Source of the DNA: Nitrososphaerales archaeon
GTDB lineage: Archaea > Thermoproteota > Nitrososphaeria > Nitrososphaerales > CADDZS01
Length of the DNA: 64,000 nucleotides
Assembly (NCBI GenBank): GCA_030041295.1
Contig: JASHOD010000142.1
Coordinates: 1 to 64,000, forward strand
Reading direction: 5' to 3'
Shown here: positions 26,329-35,430 of the stretch, piece after piece
Numbering within the stretch: the stretch's first letter is position 1
Layout of the letters: the number at the start of each line of letters is the position of its first letter
Notes under the pieces: model-generated
The model's database searches: none
Told to the model about the DNA's origin: nothing
The model's input: only the letters and a program-made list of their open reading frames with translations
Position numbers and translations under genes: made by a program

Positions 26329-27543
26329 ATGAGAATTTGCGTGGTGGGTGCCGGTCTATCAGGACTGGTAGCGGCGGACTTGTTGAACAGCGCAGAGCAT
26401 GACGTTATATTGCTTGAAGCGCGAAACAGGGTCGGAGGACGCGTTTGGACACAAAAACTGCCTAGCGGATCGATAATCGAGAGAGGGGCCGAATATATTG
26501 ATTTAGAGCAACATGCGTTGCTTTTCACGCTCGCGAGGCTCGGGCTTTCTCTTGCACCTGCTGGGACAAGCTATACTGCTAGAGAACCGCGGGGTGGCAT
26601 CGGTACCACGATAAAGGAAATGAGCGAAGCGGTAGATGTCGTAAAGACTCTTATCGCGAAGGAACCATTGCGTTTATTGAACCAATCCGCGGCGGAGCTG
26701 CTTTCTGATGCAGATATATCCTCAGGGGCGAGAGAAGCAATTGCGTCGCGTGTCCAGATCACGACCGCTTATCCCGTTGACAAGGTACACGCATACGCCC
26801 TTATTCATATTGGGTTCGGTACATCTGAAGGTTTGAGGGTAGCTGGCGGTAACCAAAGTGTCGCGTTGCGTCTGGCCGAGCGCCTCGGGGATGAACGAGT
26901 CCTGTTGTCTCATCCTGTAACTAGAATAAGGTGGTCGCAGAATGGCGTAACATTAGAAAGCGGGCAAGACTCGTTTAGTTGTAAAGCCTGTATAATCACC
27001 GTCCCCGCGAGTGTGATTTCAAAAATCCATTTTGATCCCGAATTGCCCCGATGGAAGGAGGAAGCTTTTCGAAACGTGGCGTACGGTCACGCAGCAAAGT
27101 TGTACATCCCACTTACACGTGTTCCTCCACCGAGTTCAGTTCATTCTGTCCCGGATCACTACTGGACTTGGACCGCGAAGGATGAAAGTGGAAACGTGCA
27201 ACCTGTCGTCAGTGCCTTCGCGGGCTCTGCGCAAAGCTTGGAAAGGCTCGAAGTCAAGAACGGACCCAAGAAATGGGTCGAAAATCTTCGAAAGCTGAGA
27301 CCTGACTTGGAACTGGATTCAGAAAATGTGCTTCTCTCGACGTGGGACGACGAGCCATGGGTCGAAGCCGCCTATTCTGCAAGACCGCTAAACCTTCCGC
27401 TTTCCTACGATGAAATCCTATCAAGACCTATCGGCCCACTGCATTTCGCTGGAGAACATACGGCAGGTCAGCACTCTTCAACTATGGATGGCGCAGTACG
27501 ATCTGGAATAAGAGCTGCCGGCGAAATCATGATAACGCCCTAA
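26329..27543 (+). CDS. Flavin monoamine oxidase-family protein
   Basis: 404 aa. The N-terminal dinucleotide motif [37 protein letters not shown] and ERGAEYID are diagnostic of the amine oxidase/polyamine oxidase family. The C-terminal [25 protein letters not shown] completes FAD binding. It would oxidise primary or secondary amines, or an amino acid, to the imine with O2 or another acceptor. No covalent-flavin Cys motif is visible. Start is ATG 26329. It is likely monocistronic. Confidence 0.92.
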   Translation: MRICVVGAGLSGLVAADLLNSAEHDVILLEARNRVGGRVWTQKLPSGSIIERGAEYIDLEQHALLFTLARLGLSLAPAGTSYTAREPRGGIGTTIKEMSEAVDVVKTLIAKEPLRLLNQSAAELLSDADISSGAREAIASRVQITTAYPVDKVHAYALIHIGFGTSEGLRVAGGNQSVALRLAERLGDERVLLSHPVTRIRWSQNGVTLESGQDSFSCKACIITVPASVISKIHFDPELPRWKEEAFRNVAYGHAAKLYIPLTRVPPPSSVHSVPDHYWTWTAKDESGNVQPVVSAFAGSAQSLERLEVKNGPKKWVENLRKLRPDLELDSENVLLSTWDDEPWVEAAYSARPLNLPLSYDEILSRPIGPLHFAGEHTAGQHSSTMDGAVRSGIRAAGEIMITP

Positions 27544-27666
27544 AGCAAAGCCAATGCTTGAAAGTAATTCATTAAGGACTCTCGCGCCGGTGAAATTCGC
27601 GCCTCTATTCCGAATATAAAAAGGAATGATGACGGTTATGTCTTCTTCCGATATCCTAGGGCAGGG

Positions 27667-30603
27667 CTACTGTTTCTTCTCTAGTTGTACCCTTACTCCG
27701 GCCGCGGCGTCTTGCTCACGTGGTTTTGTCCCTTCACTGACGGAAATACCACTTCCCCCGTCCACCCACGCCATCTTGCGTTGAAGGGTTGTCGTGTAAA
27801 GTACCTTCCAATCCAGTCCAATCCGATCCGCCCAAGTTTTGAACACACGAGGATCAATATAGTTGCGTAGAGAGGTGTTCAAGTTGTAATCACGCGTTTG
27901 CTCCGTGAGCTCGATTTGCTTTCTCAGTTTTGCGATCCGAATTTTGAGCCGTTCCTTCTGCTTGTCTGTTTTCACCGTACTTTGTTCTAATTGCGCGAGC
28001 CTTTCCTTCTTCTTCTGCAAGGTTTGCTCGAAGGTTTTGGGAGGAGTCCTTTTGTGGTTGCATTTCAATGCAGCTTCAAGGTTTGCAAGGCGAGCCTCGT
28101 AGATCTTCTCGTGCTCGGGAGTCCCCTCTAGGAACTTGTTGTGGATTTTCAGATAATCTTTCACGACTGTTGTCGCAAGAAAAGTGCGAAACACCTTCGC
28201 GGTAAGGCCTGGTGAGGCTCTACCGAAGAAGTCATTTACATGGCGTGATGTGATTCCGTCAAAAATCAGATCGTCAGGTTTCTTGCCCTTGCAAAATTCA
28301 CGAAGATTGTCGATCGCGACACTTTCGCTTGGACTCACTTCGAGAGTTTTCTGCCACCGAACATAGTCCTTTCCAAAGAAATCGAAATCGACCGCGTTCT
28401 GCCGCGCAAAGATTAGATGCTCAACGCGTAGGGTGGATGCCCCAACCGTATCGGCCTCGTCCTCGTCTTTTTCATCTCCGACCCTCATCGCGAGCCTATA
28501 AATTAGAAAACAAGCGGTTGCAATCTTTCTCTCTTTTGGATCTTTCGACTTCATTGATTTCAAAATATAGGACTCGACTTTTCTGATATCTTTCTCCAGT
28601 TTCTGCGCCTTGTCATACTTGCTCTTGTCGCGCATTTGACGAATGCTCGATGAATCGTGCAACCAAACGTACTTCACTTTGTCAGCGAGTTTATCAGTCC
28701 AGCACGCAATCCACATGCATTCTGGTTGGTGTACGATCTTCCATTTTTTGTTCTCAGGATTTGGGGCGTTCTCATCTAGGTTTAACGTGACATCTTCTTC
28801 CATTACTCTCGGTTTCCAATGACCTCGAAGAGGGTGCGAATTATGAACAACAAATCCATCCGCGATGAAATTTGGATCGCTCGTCTCAGCCATTGAAACA
28901 TCATAAGTTTGGGCTTTTCCAGCTTCTTTTATCGAAAGAACTTTTTCAAGACAAAACAGTTCTGAATCGAGGACTTGTAATCTTGACCAGTCCCACTTTG
29001 CGCGCAAACTATTCGATCGTGTATCGAATGAATTGAATTTGCTTCTTGAACCTTCAAGAATATCACCTTCATCCAGCAGCAGTCGACATACAGATTTGTA
29101 TTCGCTAACAAAAAATCGATACGTCTTGCTTGACGAATATCCATGGCGATCTCTAGTTGTAAGATTGGAAACTTGGAGGCTTGCACTTATCGCTAGTTCA
29201 CGAAAATCCTCGATTAGGCGACGGTTAGGAGACTCGAATCCGAAAGATGAATATTGAATACCATTTACGCGGTTGACAAAGTAAGCGCCATCAGCATCCG
29301 CATAACCTCTGATTAGCGCACATTTGAGATCATCCGCAAGTCCAAATACCCATGCGGGTACCCTCTTCGTCAGCGCCGTACCGGTTACCCCCAACGACTG
29401 GATCGCGGAAGCGAACTCCGTGGAAAATACTTGCAAAACCCAAGAATTTCCAGGAGGGTGTCTTACAATATCAGGAACTAGACCGAAAACCTCTTCGCAT
29501 ATCTTCGTATAACGATCGACGAGCTTCTGATGATCCTCCGAAAAAGAGACAACTGATCCGACGCTATTACTCCTTCTGCTTATGTAACCATCCCCTAAAT
29601 AATAGCCCAGGAGACGAGCGAGCTTTGGCGTAACAATCATTCCGTTGACTGTTCGTGAGGGCGTGTTACTGTATTTCGTAGTGCCCGGCGTTTGATACCT
29701 TTTGACAGTTACAACATAGTCGCCTTTCTTCAAATCGGACAAGTTAATCCATTTAAGAGATGCGGGAAATTTTTCTTTCGTAAAATTACCGTTCTCGTTT
29801 CTCCGAGGAACCTTTTCGATGCGAAGCGTGAGAAAAGGATGATTGGATGTAGCTCGTATCGAATGAGTTCGCGTCCTCAGGTTGAGTAACGTTCTGACAC
29901 CTTGAGGAGCGATCGAATGAACCGGCTTGTAGAACATCTTTGAAGATCCATGATGGGTTGCAATCATCTCATTTGCGACGAGCTCTTGGACATATTTTGG
30001 TCCATTGATTGCTTTAACTATGGTATCTCCAGATACGCATCCTCTGCCCATGAACAAACCGGGGGGTTCGACAACCCAATTAGCAATCTCAGTCCTGACC
30101 CCGTCCACTAGGGCATAACCGTATTTTTCCTTGAGTTCTAGCCTTTTCTTTTTTCTCTCGGCCGCTAGAGCCTTCTTTTGCTCCTTTGTCAGCTCGACCT
30201 TTTCGGGAAGTGTTGGAAAAACAATGTCGGAAATCCCTGCATTCTTGTATTTCTCGTGGAACAGCTTTAGAAAATCAGAAAGAAAGTTTTGTTGGAAGAT
30301 CGGGTCCTCGACGTAAGGCGTTCCGATTTTCTTTGCCCACGCTACCGCCATCTCCTCCTGGGCGAGGTTCATATTGATCTTGTCGCCTTTAATGAACAGG
30401 ATATTGGTCCGTGGATCTGACTTGTATGGCTCTGGAAATACAACCCCGTTATGAGCTAGAGTAGCCCATTGCTTCTTTCTCGAACTAACCCTAGGCTGCC
30501 CCTCCTCTTCTGCCTCTTCCTCCTCATCGTCGCTCTCTTCATCAGCATCAGCAGAGTCGATTCCGTCTTCTTGTTCTTGCTCCAGTTCCTCGACCTCGGT
30601 CAT
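27667..30603 (-). CDS. DNA topoisomerase IB (eukaryotic type) interrupted by an intein
   Basis: A 978-aa precursor; removing the 400-residue intein leaves 578 aa, the size expected for archaeal TopoIB. The N-extein (1-188) has an acidic tail and ends VVEPPGLFMGRG. The C-extein (589-978) begins SHPLRGHWKPR; together these match the conserved PPGLFRGRGNHP region of eukaryotic Top1. Catalytic Arg707 lies in RLAMRVGDEKDEDEADTVG and the active-site Tyr915 in LRNYIDPR. A coiled linker (about 850-900) precedes it. The enzyme relaxes supercoils through a 3'-phosphotyrosine intermediate. TopoIB is a marker of Thaumarchaeota among Archaea. The gene is monocistronic. Confidence 0.96.
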   Translation of the reverse strand: MTEVEELEQEQEDGIDSADADEESDDEEEEAEEEGQPRVSSRKKQWATLAHNGVVFPEPYKSDPRTNILFIKGDKINMNLAQEEMAVAWAKKIGTPYVEDPIFQQNFLSDFLKLFHEKYKNAGISDIVFPTLPEKVELTKEQKKALAAERKKKRLELKEKYGYALVDGVRTEIANWVVEPPGLFMGRGCVSGDTIVKAINGPKYVQELVANEMIATHHGSSKMFYKPVHSIAPQGVRTLLNLRTRTHSIRATSNHPFLTLRIEKVPRRNENGNFTKEKFPASLKWINLSDLKKGDYVVTVKRYQTPGTTKYSNTPSRTVNGMIVTPKLARLLGYYLGDGYISRRSNSVGSVVSFSEDHQKLVDRYTKICEEVFGLVPDIVRHPPGNSWVLQVFSTEFASAIQSLGVTGTALTKRVPAWVFGLADDLKCALIRGYADADGAYFVNRVNGIQYSSFGFESPNRRLIEDFRELAISASLQVSNLTTRDRHGYSSSKTYRFFVSEYKSVCRLLLDEGDILEGSRSKFNSFDTRSNSLRAKWDWSRLQVLDSELFCLEKVLSIKEAGKAQTYDVSMAETSDPNFIADGFVVHNSHPLRGHWKPRVMEEDVTLNLDENAPNPENKKWKIVHQPECMWIACWTDKLADKVKYVWLHDSSSIRQMRDKSKYDKAQKLEKDIRKVESYILKSMKSKDPKERKIATACFLIYRLAMRVGDEKDEDEADTVGASTLRVEHLIFARQNAVDFDFFGKDYVRWQKTLEVSPSESVAIDNLREFCKGKKPDDLIFDGITSRHVNDFFGRASPGLTAKVFRTFLATTVVKDYLKIHNKFLEGTPEHEKIYEARLANLEAALKCNHKRTPPKTFEQTLQKKKERLAQLEQSTVKTDKQKERLKIRIAKLRKQIELTEQTRDYNLNTSLRNYIDPRVFKTWADRIGLDWKVLYTTTLQRKMAWVDGGSGISVSEGTKPREQDAAAGVRVQLEKKQ
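28840..30039 (-). mobile_element. Intein with LAGLIDADG homing-endonuclease domain in TopoIB
   Basis: In-frame insertion of exactly 400 residues between GRG and SHP of the topoisomerase. Splicing motifs are Cys1 in CVSGDTIVK (block A), ATSNHPFLT (block B), YDVSMAETSDPNFIADGFVVHN (blocks F and G, cut here by the 20-residue limit of readers only in spirit), the terminal His-Asn pair and Ser as +1 residue. Two dodecapeptide endonuclease motifs, LLGYYLGDGYI and LIRGYADADGAY, retain their acidic residues (intein positions 150 and 250). Both the splicing and homing activities therefore look intact. Confidence 0.93.
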
Positions 30604-30905
30604 TTTGTTTTGATTTTACCTGCCAAAATTGTCAAAGCGCGAAATAGCAAAAGCTTGGTTTGCCTATTGCATCATTTTGGCCTAACCTGCACTTAAACCT
30701 ATACAAAAATTTGTCAAAGTCCGCAGAAATCGAGCACGTAATGAGAAGAATTGAGTTCATCGGTGATCGGTGATCAAGCTTCAATCAGTTGCTTCGTTAC
30801 CTAGTCGGTTGATGAATGTTTAGGACCCGCTCGGGAACAAGCGAAGATCTAACAATTCCGGCGCGTTGCAGGCCGTGGTGACCGCCCGGGGGCGACTCGC
30901 GATGC
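30604..30905. other. Intergenic stretch upstream of topoisomerase gene
   Basis: About 300 bases with no recognisable gene. It holds the topoisomerase promoter region on the minus strand and a short tandem repeat (ATCGGTG twice, near 30760). GC rises sharply toward the esterase pseudogene. Confidence 0.35.
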
Positions 30906-31590
30906 TCAACGTCCAAACGCCCACGACACCATAAGCGGGAACTCTTCTCTCCAAAAGGCGTCGCCGTGCGACCCGACACGCTCGGTCATGACAACAGCCG
31001 TATCTGCATTGCGTAGCGTGACAGCTCATCGGTTCGTGTTCTTAAGAAAGAACGGTTCCCGCGTGCCGGCGACGAGGTACACATGCGGAAGTGATCTTGC
31101 ATCTCGGTAGGCAGTATGTAACCTCCGCCCGGCGACTCGCAAAAGACCGCACCGTAGAAATTGGGACGGCGAAGCCCATGGTGAGCGCGAACTCTCCACT
31201 CGCGGAGACACAAAACACAGCCGTGCGTTTGGCAGGCAGCGCGACTACGAAACACGACCGCGCTCATTGGCAGACATCCCCGACGAAGAACTTCTCGTTT
31301 GCCGCGAACCGTTCCGCGTTAAAGGGCGCCGAGTACTCGCGGAGTCGCTGCATCTCGTCGTCCAGCCGGTGGATACCGACTATCATGGTTGGACGTACGT
31401 CAGCCAACTCTAGGACTCGGCCCCACTGCGAGATCAACTGACCATCACCGGCGAAAACGACTGCTTCGGGCGGAACTGGCGGGACGTACAGCGTCACTTG
31501 ACGACCCTCGTTGTAGTTCAACGTCTCAGTGACGAGATTTCCCGAAATGGACGAAGACGACATTGTCACTGCCTCCTTACTTTTTCGCAA
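30906..31590 (-). pseudogene. Decayed enterochelin-esterase-like alpha/beta hydrolase
   Basis: The N-terminal 108 codons are intact (VTLYVPPVPPEAVVFAGDGQ, MIVGIHRLDDEMQRLREYS, KFFVGDVCQ) and stop at TGA. The same frame continues as VVALPAKRTAVFCVSASGEFALTMGF, where the nucleophile motif (normally GxSxGG) reads VSASGE. A frame change then gives PNFYGAVFCESPGGGY, another gives PHVYLVAGTREPFFLKNTNR followed by TGA, then VVMTERVGSHGDAFW and a stop. Two stops and two frameshifts make this a pseudogene of a putative esterase of the siderophore-esterase (Fes/IroE-like) superfamily. It is GC-rich compared with its neighbours, suggesting transfer from a high-GC donor. Confidence 0.85.
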
Positions 31591-31600
31591 TACATCAAGT

Positions 31601-32074
31601 TCATGATAGCGGAATGAAGTCGTCTGGCGACTTGAATATCCGTAAAATCGCGTGGCTCTTGCTGTCGCGAAAAACTTTCCAGTATTTCGTCCTCAAGTTC
31701 GCGATATATTCATCGTATTCGTTCGTATCGCGGAAGGCAAGAACTTGCATCACGTCCCATTCGCCAGTGACTGAAGCGTCCATGAGAACATGGTGACTAG
31801 CCCTAAAATCCTCTAGTGCACTCGCGAGTACAGTTTCGTCGAATGATCCTAGTTTGAGGAACAAAACAAAAAATATGCTATAGCCTAGCTTTGCGTAGTC
31901 AATCTTCGCTCGAAATCCGTTTATTACGTTGGCTTTCTCGAGCTTTGCGATTCTTGATGCGACAGTTTGTCTTGTCATGCCGACTTTTTGTGCAAGCTTC
32001 TTTGAGGACTGGAGCGAATCTTTCGCCAATTCAACAAGCAATTTTCTATCGGTTTGGTCAATTATGTTTTCCAA
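31601..32074 (-). CDS. Lrp/AsnC-family transcriptional regulator
   Basis: 157 aa starting at TTG 32074. The N-terminal helix-turn-helix (DRKLLVELAKDSLQSSKKLAQKVGMTRQTVASRIAKLEKANVI, residues 8-50) is followed by the RAM ligand-binding/oligomerisation domain (FFVLFLKLGS...VTGEWDVMQVLAFRDTNEYDEYI). Lrp-type regulators sense amino acids and often control their own gene. A 15-bp palindrome 4 bp upstream of the start supports autoregulation. Divergent from the S-adenosylhomocysteinase gene. Confidence 0.93.
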   Translation of the reverse strand: MENIIDQTDRKLLVELAKDSLQSSKKLAQKVGMTRQTVASRIAKLEKANVINGFRAKIDYAKLGYSIFFVLFLKLGSFDETVLASALEDFRASHHVLMDASVTGEWDVMQVLAFRDTNEYDEYIANLRTKYWKVFRDSKSHAILRIFKSPDDFIPLS

Positions 32075-32077
32075 TGA

Positions 32078-32092
32078 TTAACACAATGTTAA
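32078..32092. promoter_or_regulatory. Palindromic operator candidate at the Lrp gene
   Basis: TTAACA-CAA-TGTTAA is a perfect 6-bp inverted repeat with a 3-base centre, 4 bp upstream of the Lrp start codon. A related TGTTATAACGTTAAC lies at 32111-32125. Position and symmetry fit an autoregulatory Lrp site. Confidence 0.55.
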
Positions 32093-32228
32093 GTGAAAGC
32101 GATGATCATGTGTTATAACGTTAACGTCTTTCTTGAATTTCTTTACTTCTGACAATACTTAAATTGATATTAGAGCACACGAAAGGTTAACCCCGTTTCG
32201 AATTTTGTAATTTGGATAGTGCATAATT

Positions 32229-33479
32229 TTGAGCAAAATCAAAGATCCATCTCTCGCTAGTGCTGGAAGAAAGAAAATCGAGTGGGCAGAATCGAGAATG
32301 CCTGTCCTAATGAAATTACGTGCGATTCATTCGAAGAAAAAGACACTTCAAGGATTCAAAATCTCGGGTTGCCTTCACGTGACGAAAGAAACCGCTGTTT
32401 TGGTTGAAACTTTCAAGGCTTCTGGGGCGCAAGTTGCCTGGTCCGGGTGCAACCCGTTATCCACGCAAGACGATGTGTGCGCGGCCCTGGACGCAAAGGG
32501 GGTCGAGATGTTTGCGTGGCGCGGCCTAACTCCGAATGAGTATTATTGGTGCATCGAAGAGACTCTCAAGATAAAGCCCCAACTCACGTTAGATGACGGG
32601 GCGGATCTAATTTTCACGGTTCATACAAAACACACGGAATACCTAAACGGACTCGAAGGAGGGACAGAAGAAACTACGACCGGCGTCCACAGGATTAGGG
32701 CGATGGCTAAAGACGGAAAACTGCGCTACCCAATCATAGCAGTAAATGACGCGGAGACAAAATCTGATTTTGACAATGTGTACGGAACCGGTCAAAGCGC
32801 AATCGATGGTGTGATACGAGCGACGAACGTGCTCTTTGCTGGCAAGAATGTCGTGATTTCTGGATACGGGCACTGCGGCAAAGGATTATCCTCAAGGGCG
32901 AGGGGCCTGGGAGCCAACGTCATAGTGACGGAAGTAGATTCGATTCAAGCGCTGCGCGCTAGAATGGATGGGTACAGCGTGATGTCGATGGGAAAAGCGG
33001 CGAGAACGGGGGACATTTTCATCACAGCAACAGGATGCAAAGATGTGATTACAAAAGACCATTTTGCTCAAATGAAGGACGGGGCGATTTTGGCTAATGC
33101 AGGCCACTTCAACGTCGAGTATTCAATATCAGATCTCGAAGCTCTTTCAAAGAAGAAAAGGGAGATTAGACCTGACAATGTCGAGTACACTTTGCCTAAT
33201 GGAAGGAGGGTTTATGCTCTCGCGGAGGGAAGACTCGTCAATCTTGCAGCGGCCGAAGGACATCCTAGCGAAGTTATGGACATGAGTTTTGCAAACCAGT
33301 TCCTCTCAATCTTGAGGCTCTCTGGAGAAGGCAAGAACTTGAAGCCGGATGTTTATGAGATTCCGAGGTCCCAGGATGAGGAAGTTGCGAGATTGAAACT
33401 TGAAAGCATGGGGATGGAAATTGACTCGCTCTCGAAGGAGCAGATTAAATACCTCACCAGTTGGGAAAGCGGGACCTAA
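32229..33479 (+). CDS. ahcY: S-adenosylhomocysteine hydrolase
   Basis: 416 aa. Splits S-adenosylhomocysteine into adenosine and homocysteine with tightly bound NAD, restoring methylation capacity. Conserved segments are GCLHVTKETAVLVETF, WSGCNPLSTQDDV, DDGADLIFTVH, GGTEETTTGVHR, NDAETKSDFDNVYGTGQS, the NAD motif SGYGHCGKGLSSRARG and AAEGHPSEVMDMSFANQ. It lacks the C-terminal Lys-Tyr extension of eukaryotic enzymes, as usual in Archaea. The only plausible start is TTG 32229 (MSKIKDPSLAS). It stands alone. Confidence 0.97.
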   Translation: MSKIKDPSLASAGRKKIEWAESRMPVLMKLRAIHSKKKTLQGFKISGCLHVTKETAVLVETFKASGAQVAWSGCNPLSTQDDVCAALDAKGVEMFAWRGLTPNEYYWCIEETLKIKPQLTLDDGADLIFTVHTKHTEYLNGLEGGTEETTTGVHRIRAMAKDGKLRYPIIAVNDAETKSDFDNVYGTGQSAIDGVIRATNVLFAGKNVVISGYGHCGKGLSSRARGLGANVIVTEVDSIQALRARMDGYSVMSMGKAARTGDIFITATGCKDVITKDHFAQMKDGAILANAGHFNVEYSISDLEALSKKKREIRPDNVEYTLPNGRRVYALAEGRLVNLAAAEGHPSEVMDMSFANQFLSILRLSGEGKNLKPDVYEIPRSQDEEVARLKLESMGMEIDSLSKEQIKYLTSWESGT

Positions 33480-33825
33480 GAAAAGGATTCGATCTTGAGT
33501 CTGCTCCTGCTGATTGCCGCGAATTTCAACGGCGCGTACTATTCGTACTCCTGTGTAGTGAGAGATTTCGAAGTTAGCAAAATAATTGGGAAAATCAGCG
33601 GGCTGGCACGCCAATTGACTAAATTTTTCTTTCCGGAGAAATTGGCTAGATCTCCGACCCGGTTGTAAGGTCGTAGTAAAGTTCGGACGACTTTCGAGCT
33701 CCTCTTTTCGGTTTACTACTTTTTGGATTGTGAGATAAGGTTGAATTTTTTTTACGATTTTCGTGCTTGCATTGTCGCCTCAAGCAATATAGACAAGAAA
33801 GTACGGCCTTGATAACGAGCAAAGT
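33480..33825. other. Intergenic stretch, no gene seen
   Basis: About 345 bases after the S-adenosylhomocysteinase gene. It contains a T-run (around 33748-33756) that may end transcription, and AT-rich sequence upstream of the next gene. No coding or RNA feature was recognised. Confidence 0.35.
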
Positions 33826-34389
33826 GTGAGAGACGAGCAGAGATCCGGGTTAAGGGCGGGTTTGATCTCGGGGGCAGTCTGGGCTGCCCTGATGACTCTC
33901 GCGACCGTCAGCGAGATTGGATTGAATTATTCCGCGGTGCTATCAAGTTACAACAGCTATTGCAACGCAAACGCTACAGCTTGCGGCGGATTGACAGGTT
34001 CTCAGTACGTTACCCAAAGTGTTGAATTCAACTCTATCATTACGATTATCGTCGGAATCGCATTTGGCGCGCTCGTTGGATACCTTTTCATCATGATTGC
34101 CTCGAGGTTTCTTTTGAGGCAGAGTTACATGGTAAAAGGTGTATTAATATCCGTGTTTTTGTGGTTGCTTTACGAATTGGGACTGACCGGATTTTCCGAC
34201 TGGTACCAATTACTCACATCGCTTGTTGTCTCTTTGTTTTCCGGCTACGTTCTCGGACTCCTCTATACGAGATATAGTGGGCCTCCACCACAACTGGTGG
34301 GGAAAGAATCTGACTATGCCAAAAACGCAGGATCTTCTGGATCTGACGGTTTTTCGAAGTCGGGTCGCAAAGGAGGGTCTCAACCGTAA
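33826..34389 (+). CDS. Four-helix membrane protein, unknown function
   Basis: 187 aa from GTG 33826. Hydrophobic segments are at about 10-32, 70-98, 108-125 and 130-150. A probably extracellular loop (YNSYCNANATACGGLTGSQY) has two Cys, and the soluble tail is Ser/Gly/Lys-rich (PPPQLVGKESDYAKN onward). No family was recognised. Its stop overlaps the end of the convergent AAA gene by 10 bp. Confidence 0.6.
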   Translation: MRDEQRSGLRAGLISGAVWAALMTLATVSEIGLNYSAVLSSYNSYCNANATACGGLTGSQYVTQSVEFNSIITIIVGIAFGALVGYLFIMIASRFLLRQSYMVKGVLISVFLWLLYELGLTGFSDWYQLLTSLVVSLFSGYVLGLLYTRYSGPPPQLVGKESDYAKNAGSSGSDGFSKSGRKGGSQP

Positions 34390-35303
34390 TAGGTTGGGGA
34401 CAATTCGCTTTTCATATTCGTACTTGAGGACGAGCGTTCAAAGTAATTCCTGAGATATTCGTAATATCTCAAATCCTCTCCTCTCAAGCTAGGTCTAACG
34501 CCATCCAAGGCTTTCTCGAAATAACTCATGGAAAGCGGTTCCTTCTTGTTCGCTATGAACTTCTTGAGCCAGTTTGTAGTGGCGTTGTTCACCAATAGCT
34601 CCAAGTCAGCTCCGGTGTAGAGATGAGTCTTTTGTGCGAGAATATCGACGTCAATTTCGTCAATTGGTTTACCGTTCAAATGAATTTTCAAGATTTCTTT
34701 ACGCTCGGCTTTGTTCGGAGGAGGTATGTAGATCATCTTGTCAAATCTTCCGGGACGTAGAAGAGCAGGATCGAGCCTGTTCGGGATATTCGTTGAACCG
34801 AGAATCGTGACCTGATTTAGCGGAACAAAGCCATCCATCTCAGATAATAAGGAAGAAAGTAATGAAGTCCTTGCATCCTCAATCATGATTGCTTGCCTGT
34901 TTGGTGCCAAGCTTTCTAGCTCATCGAAAAAGACAATCGAGGGCTTTGTCTTTGCGGCTTTCACGAAAAGTTGTCTGACTCTTCTCTCCGAGACTCCGAA
35001 CCATTCACTCATGATGTCGGAGGAACGAATATGATAGAACGTCGCGCTGCATTCTCTTGCTATTGTTCTTGCAAAGAGGGTCTTACCCGTACCTGGAGCG
35101 CCCCAAAGTAAAATCCCCTTTGGCGCCCTTATGTTGAGTTTCTTGTATAAGAGGGGGTGGCGCATCGGCATTATAATTGCATCGCGGATTTCCTGCTTGA
35201 CCGAATCATAGCCTCCAATATTTTGGAAGGTCAAATCTACGATTTGCTTCCTGGGCCTGCGCTTTGTATCCTTGTGAGTCTTTTTTCTGAGTTTAAGCGC
35301 CAT
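34380..35303 (-). CDS. AAA-family ATPase, single domain
   Basis: 307 aa. A basic N-terminus (LRKKTHKDTKRRPRK) precedes one AAA module of the classic CDC48/Vps4/FtsH clade. DLTFQNIGGYDSVKQEIRDAI opens it; Walker A is GAPGTGKTLF, Walker B IVFFDELES, the second region of homology ILGSTNIPNRLDPALLRPGRFD, and YTGADLELLVNNA the sensor 2 helix. No N-terminal substrate domain and no protease or transmembrane segment is present. It is expected to act as a hexameric remodelling ATPase on an unknown substrate. Confidence 0.9.
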   Translation of the reverse strand: MALKLRKKTHKDTKRRPRKQIVDLTFQNIGGYDSVKQEIRDAIIMPMRHPLLYKKLNIRAPKGILLWGAPGTGKTLFARTIARECSATFYHIRSSDIMSEWFGVSERRVRQLFVKAAKTKPSIVFFDELESLAPNRQAIMIEDARTSLLSSLLSEMDGFVPLNQVTILGSTNIPNRLDPALLRPGRFDKMIYIPPPNKAERKEILKIHLNGKPIDEIDVDILAQKTHLYTGADLELLVNNATTNWLKKFIANKKEPLSMSYFEKALDGVRPSLRGEDLRYYEYLRNYFERSSSSTNMKSELSPTYYG

Positions 35304-35430
35304 TCAGATTCAAAGCTTGAAACTAGAGGACATTTAATATCTTTGAATAAAACAAGATAAGGCAAAGCTTCAAATTATTTTACAAAATGCGTGCGCCTTT
35401 GCCTTTGTTCTCAATTCTACCAAATGCTTT

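Noticed and set aside
30750-30775. ATCGGTG tandem repeat
   Set aside because: Only two units; no sign of a CRISPR array or a larger repeat.
30820-31267. Several overlapping minus-strand frames
   Set aside because: They are mixed-frame pieces of the esterase pseudogene; only the frame-corrected translation matches the family.
30600-31600. TGA read as Trp (stop-codon reassignment) in the esterase region
   Set aside because: TGA ends many intact genes in the window (for example 5031-5033), and the locus also has frameshifts, so decay explains it better.
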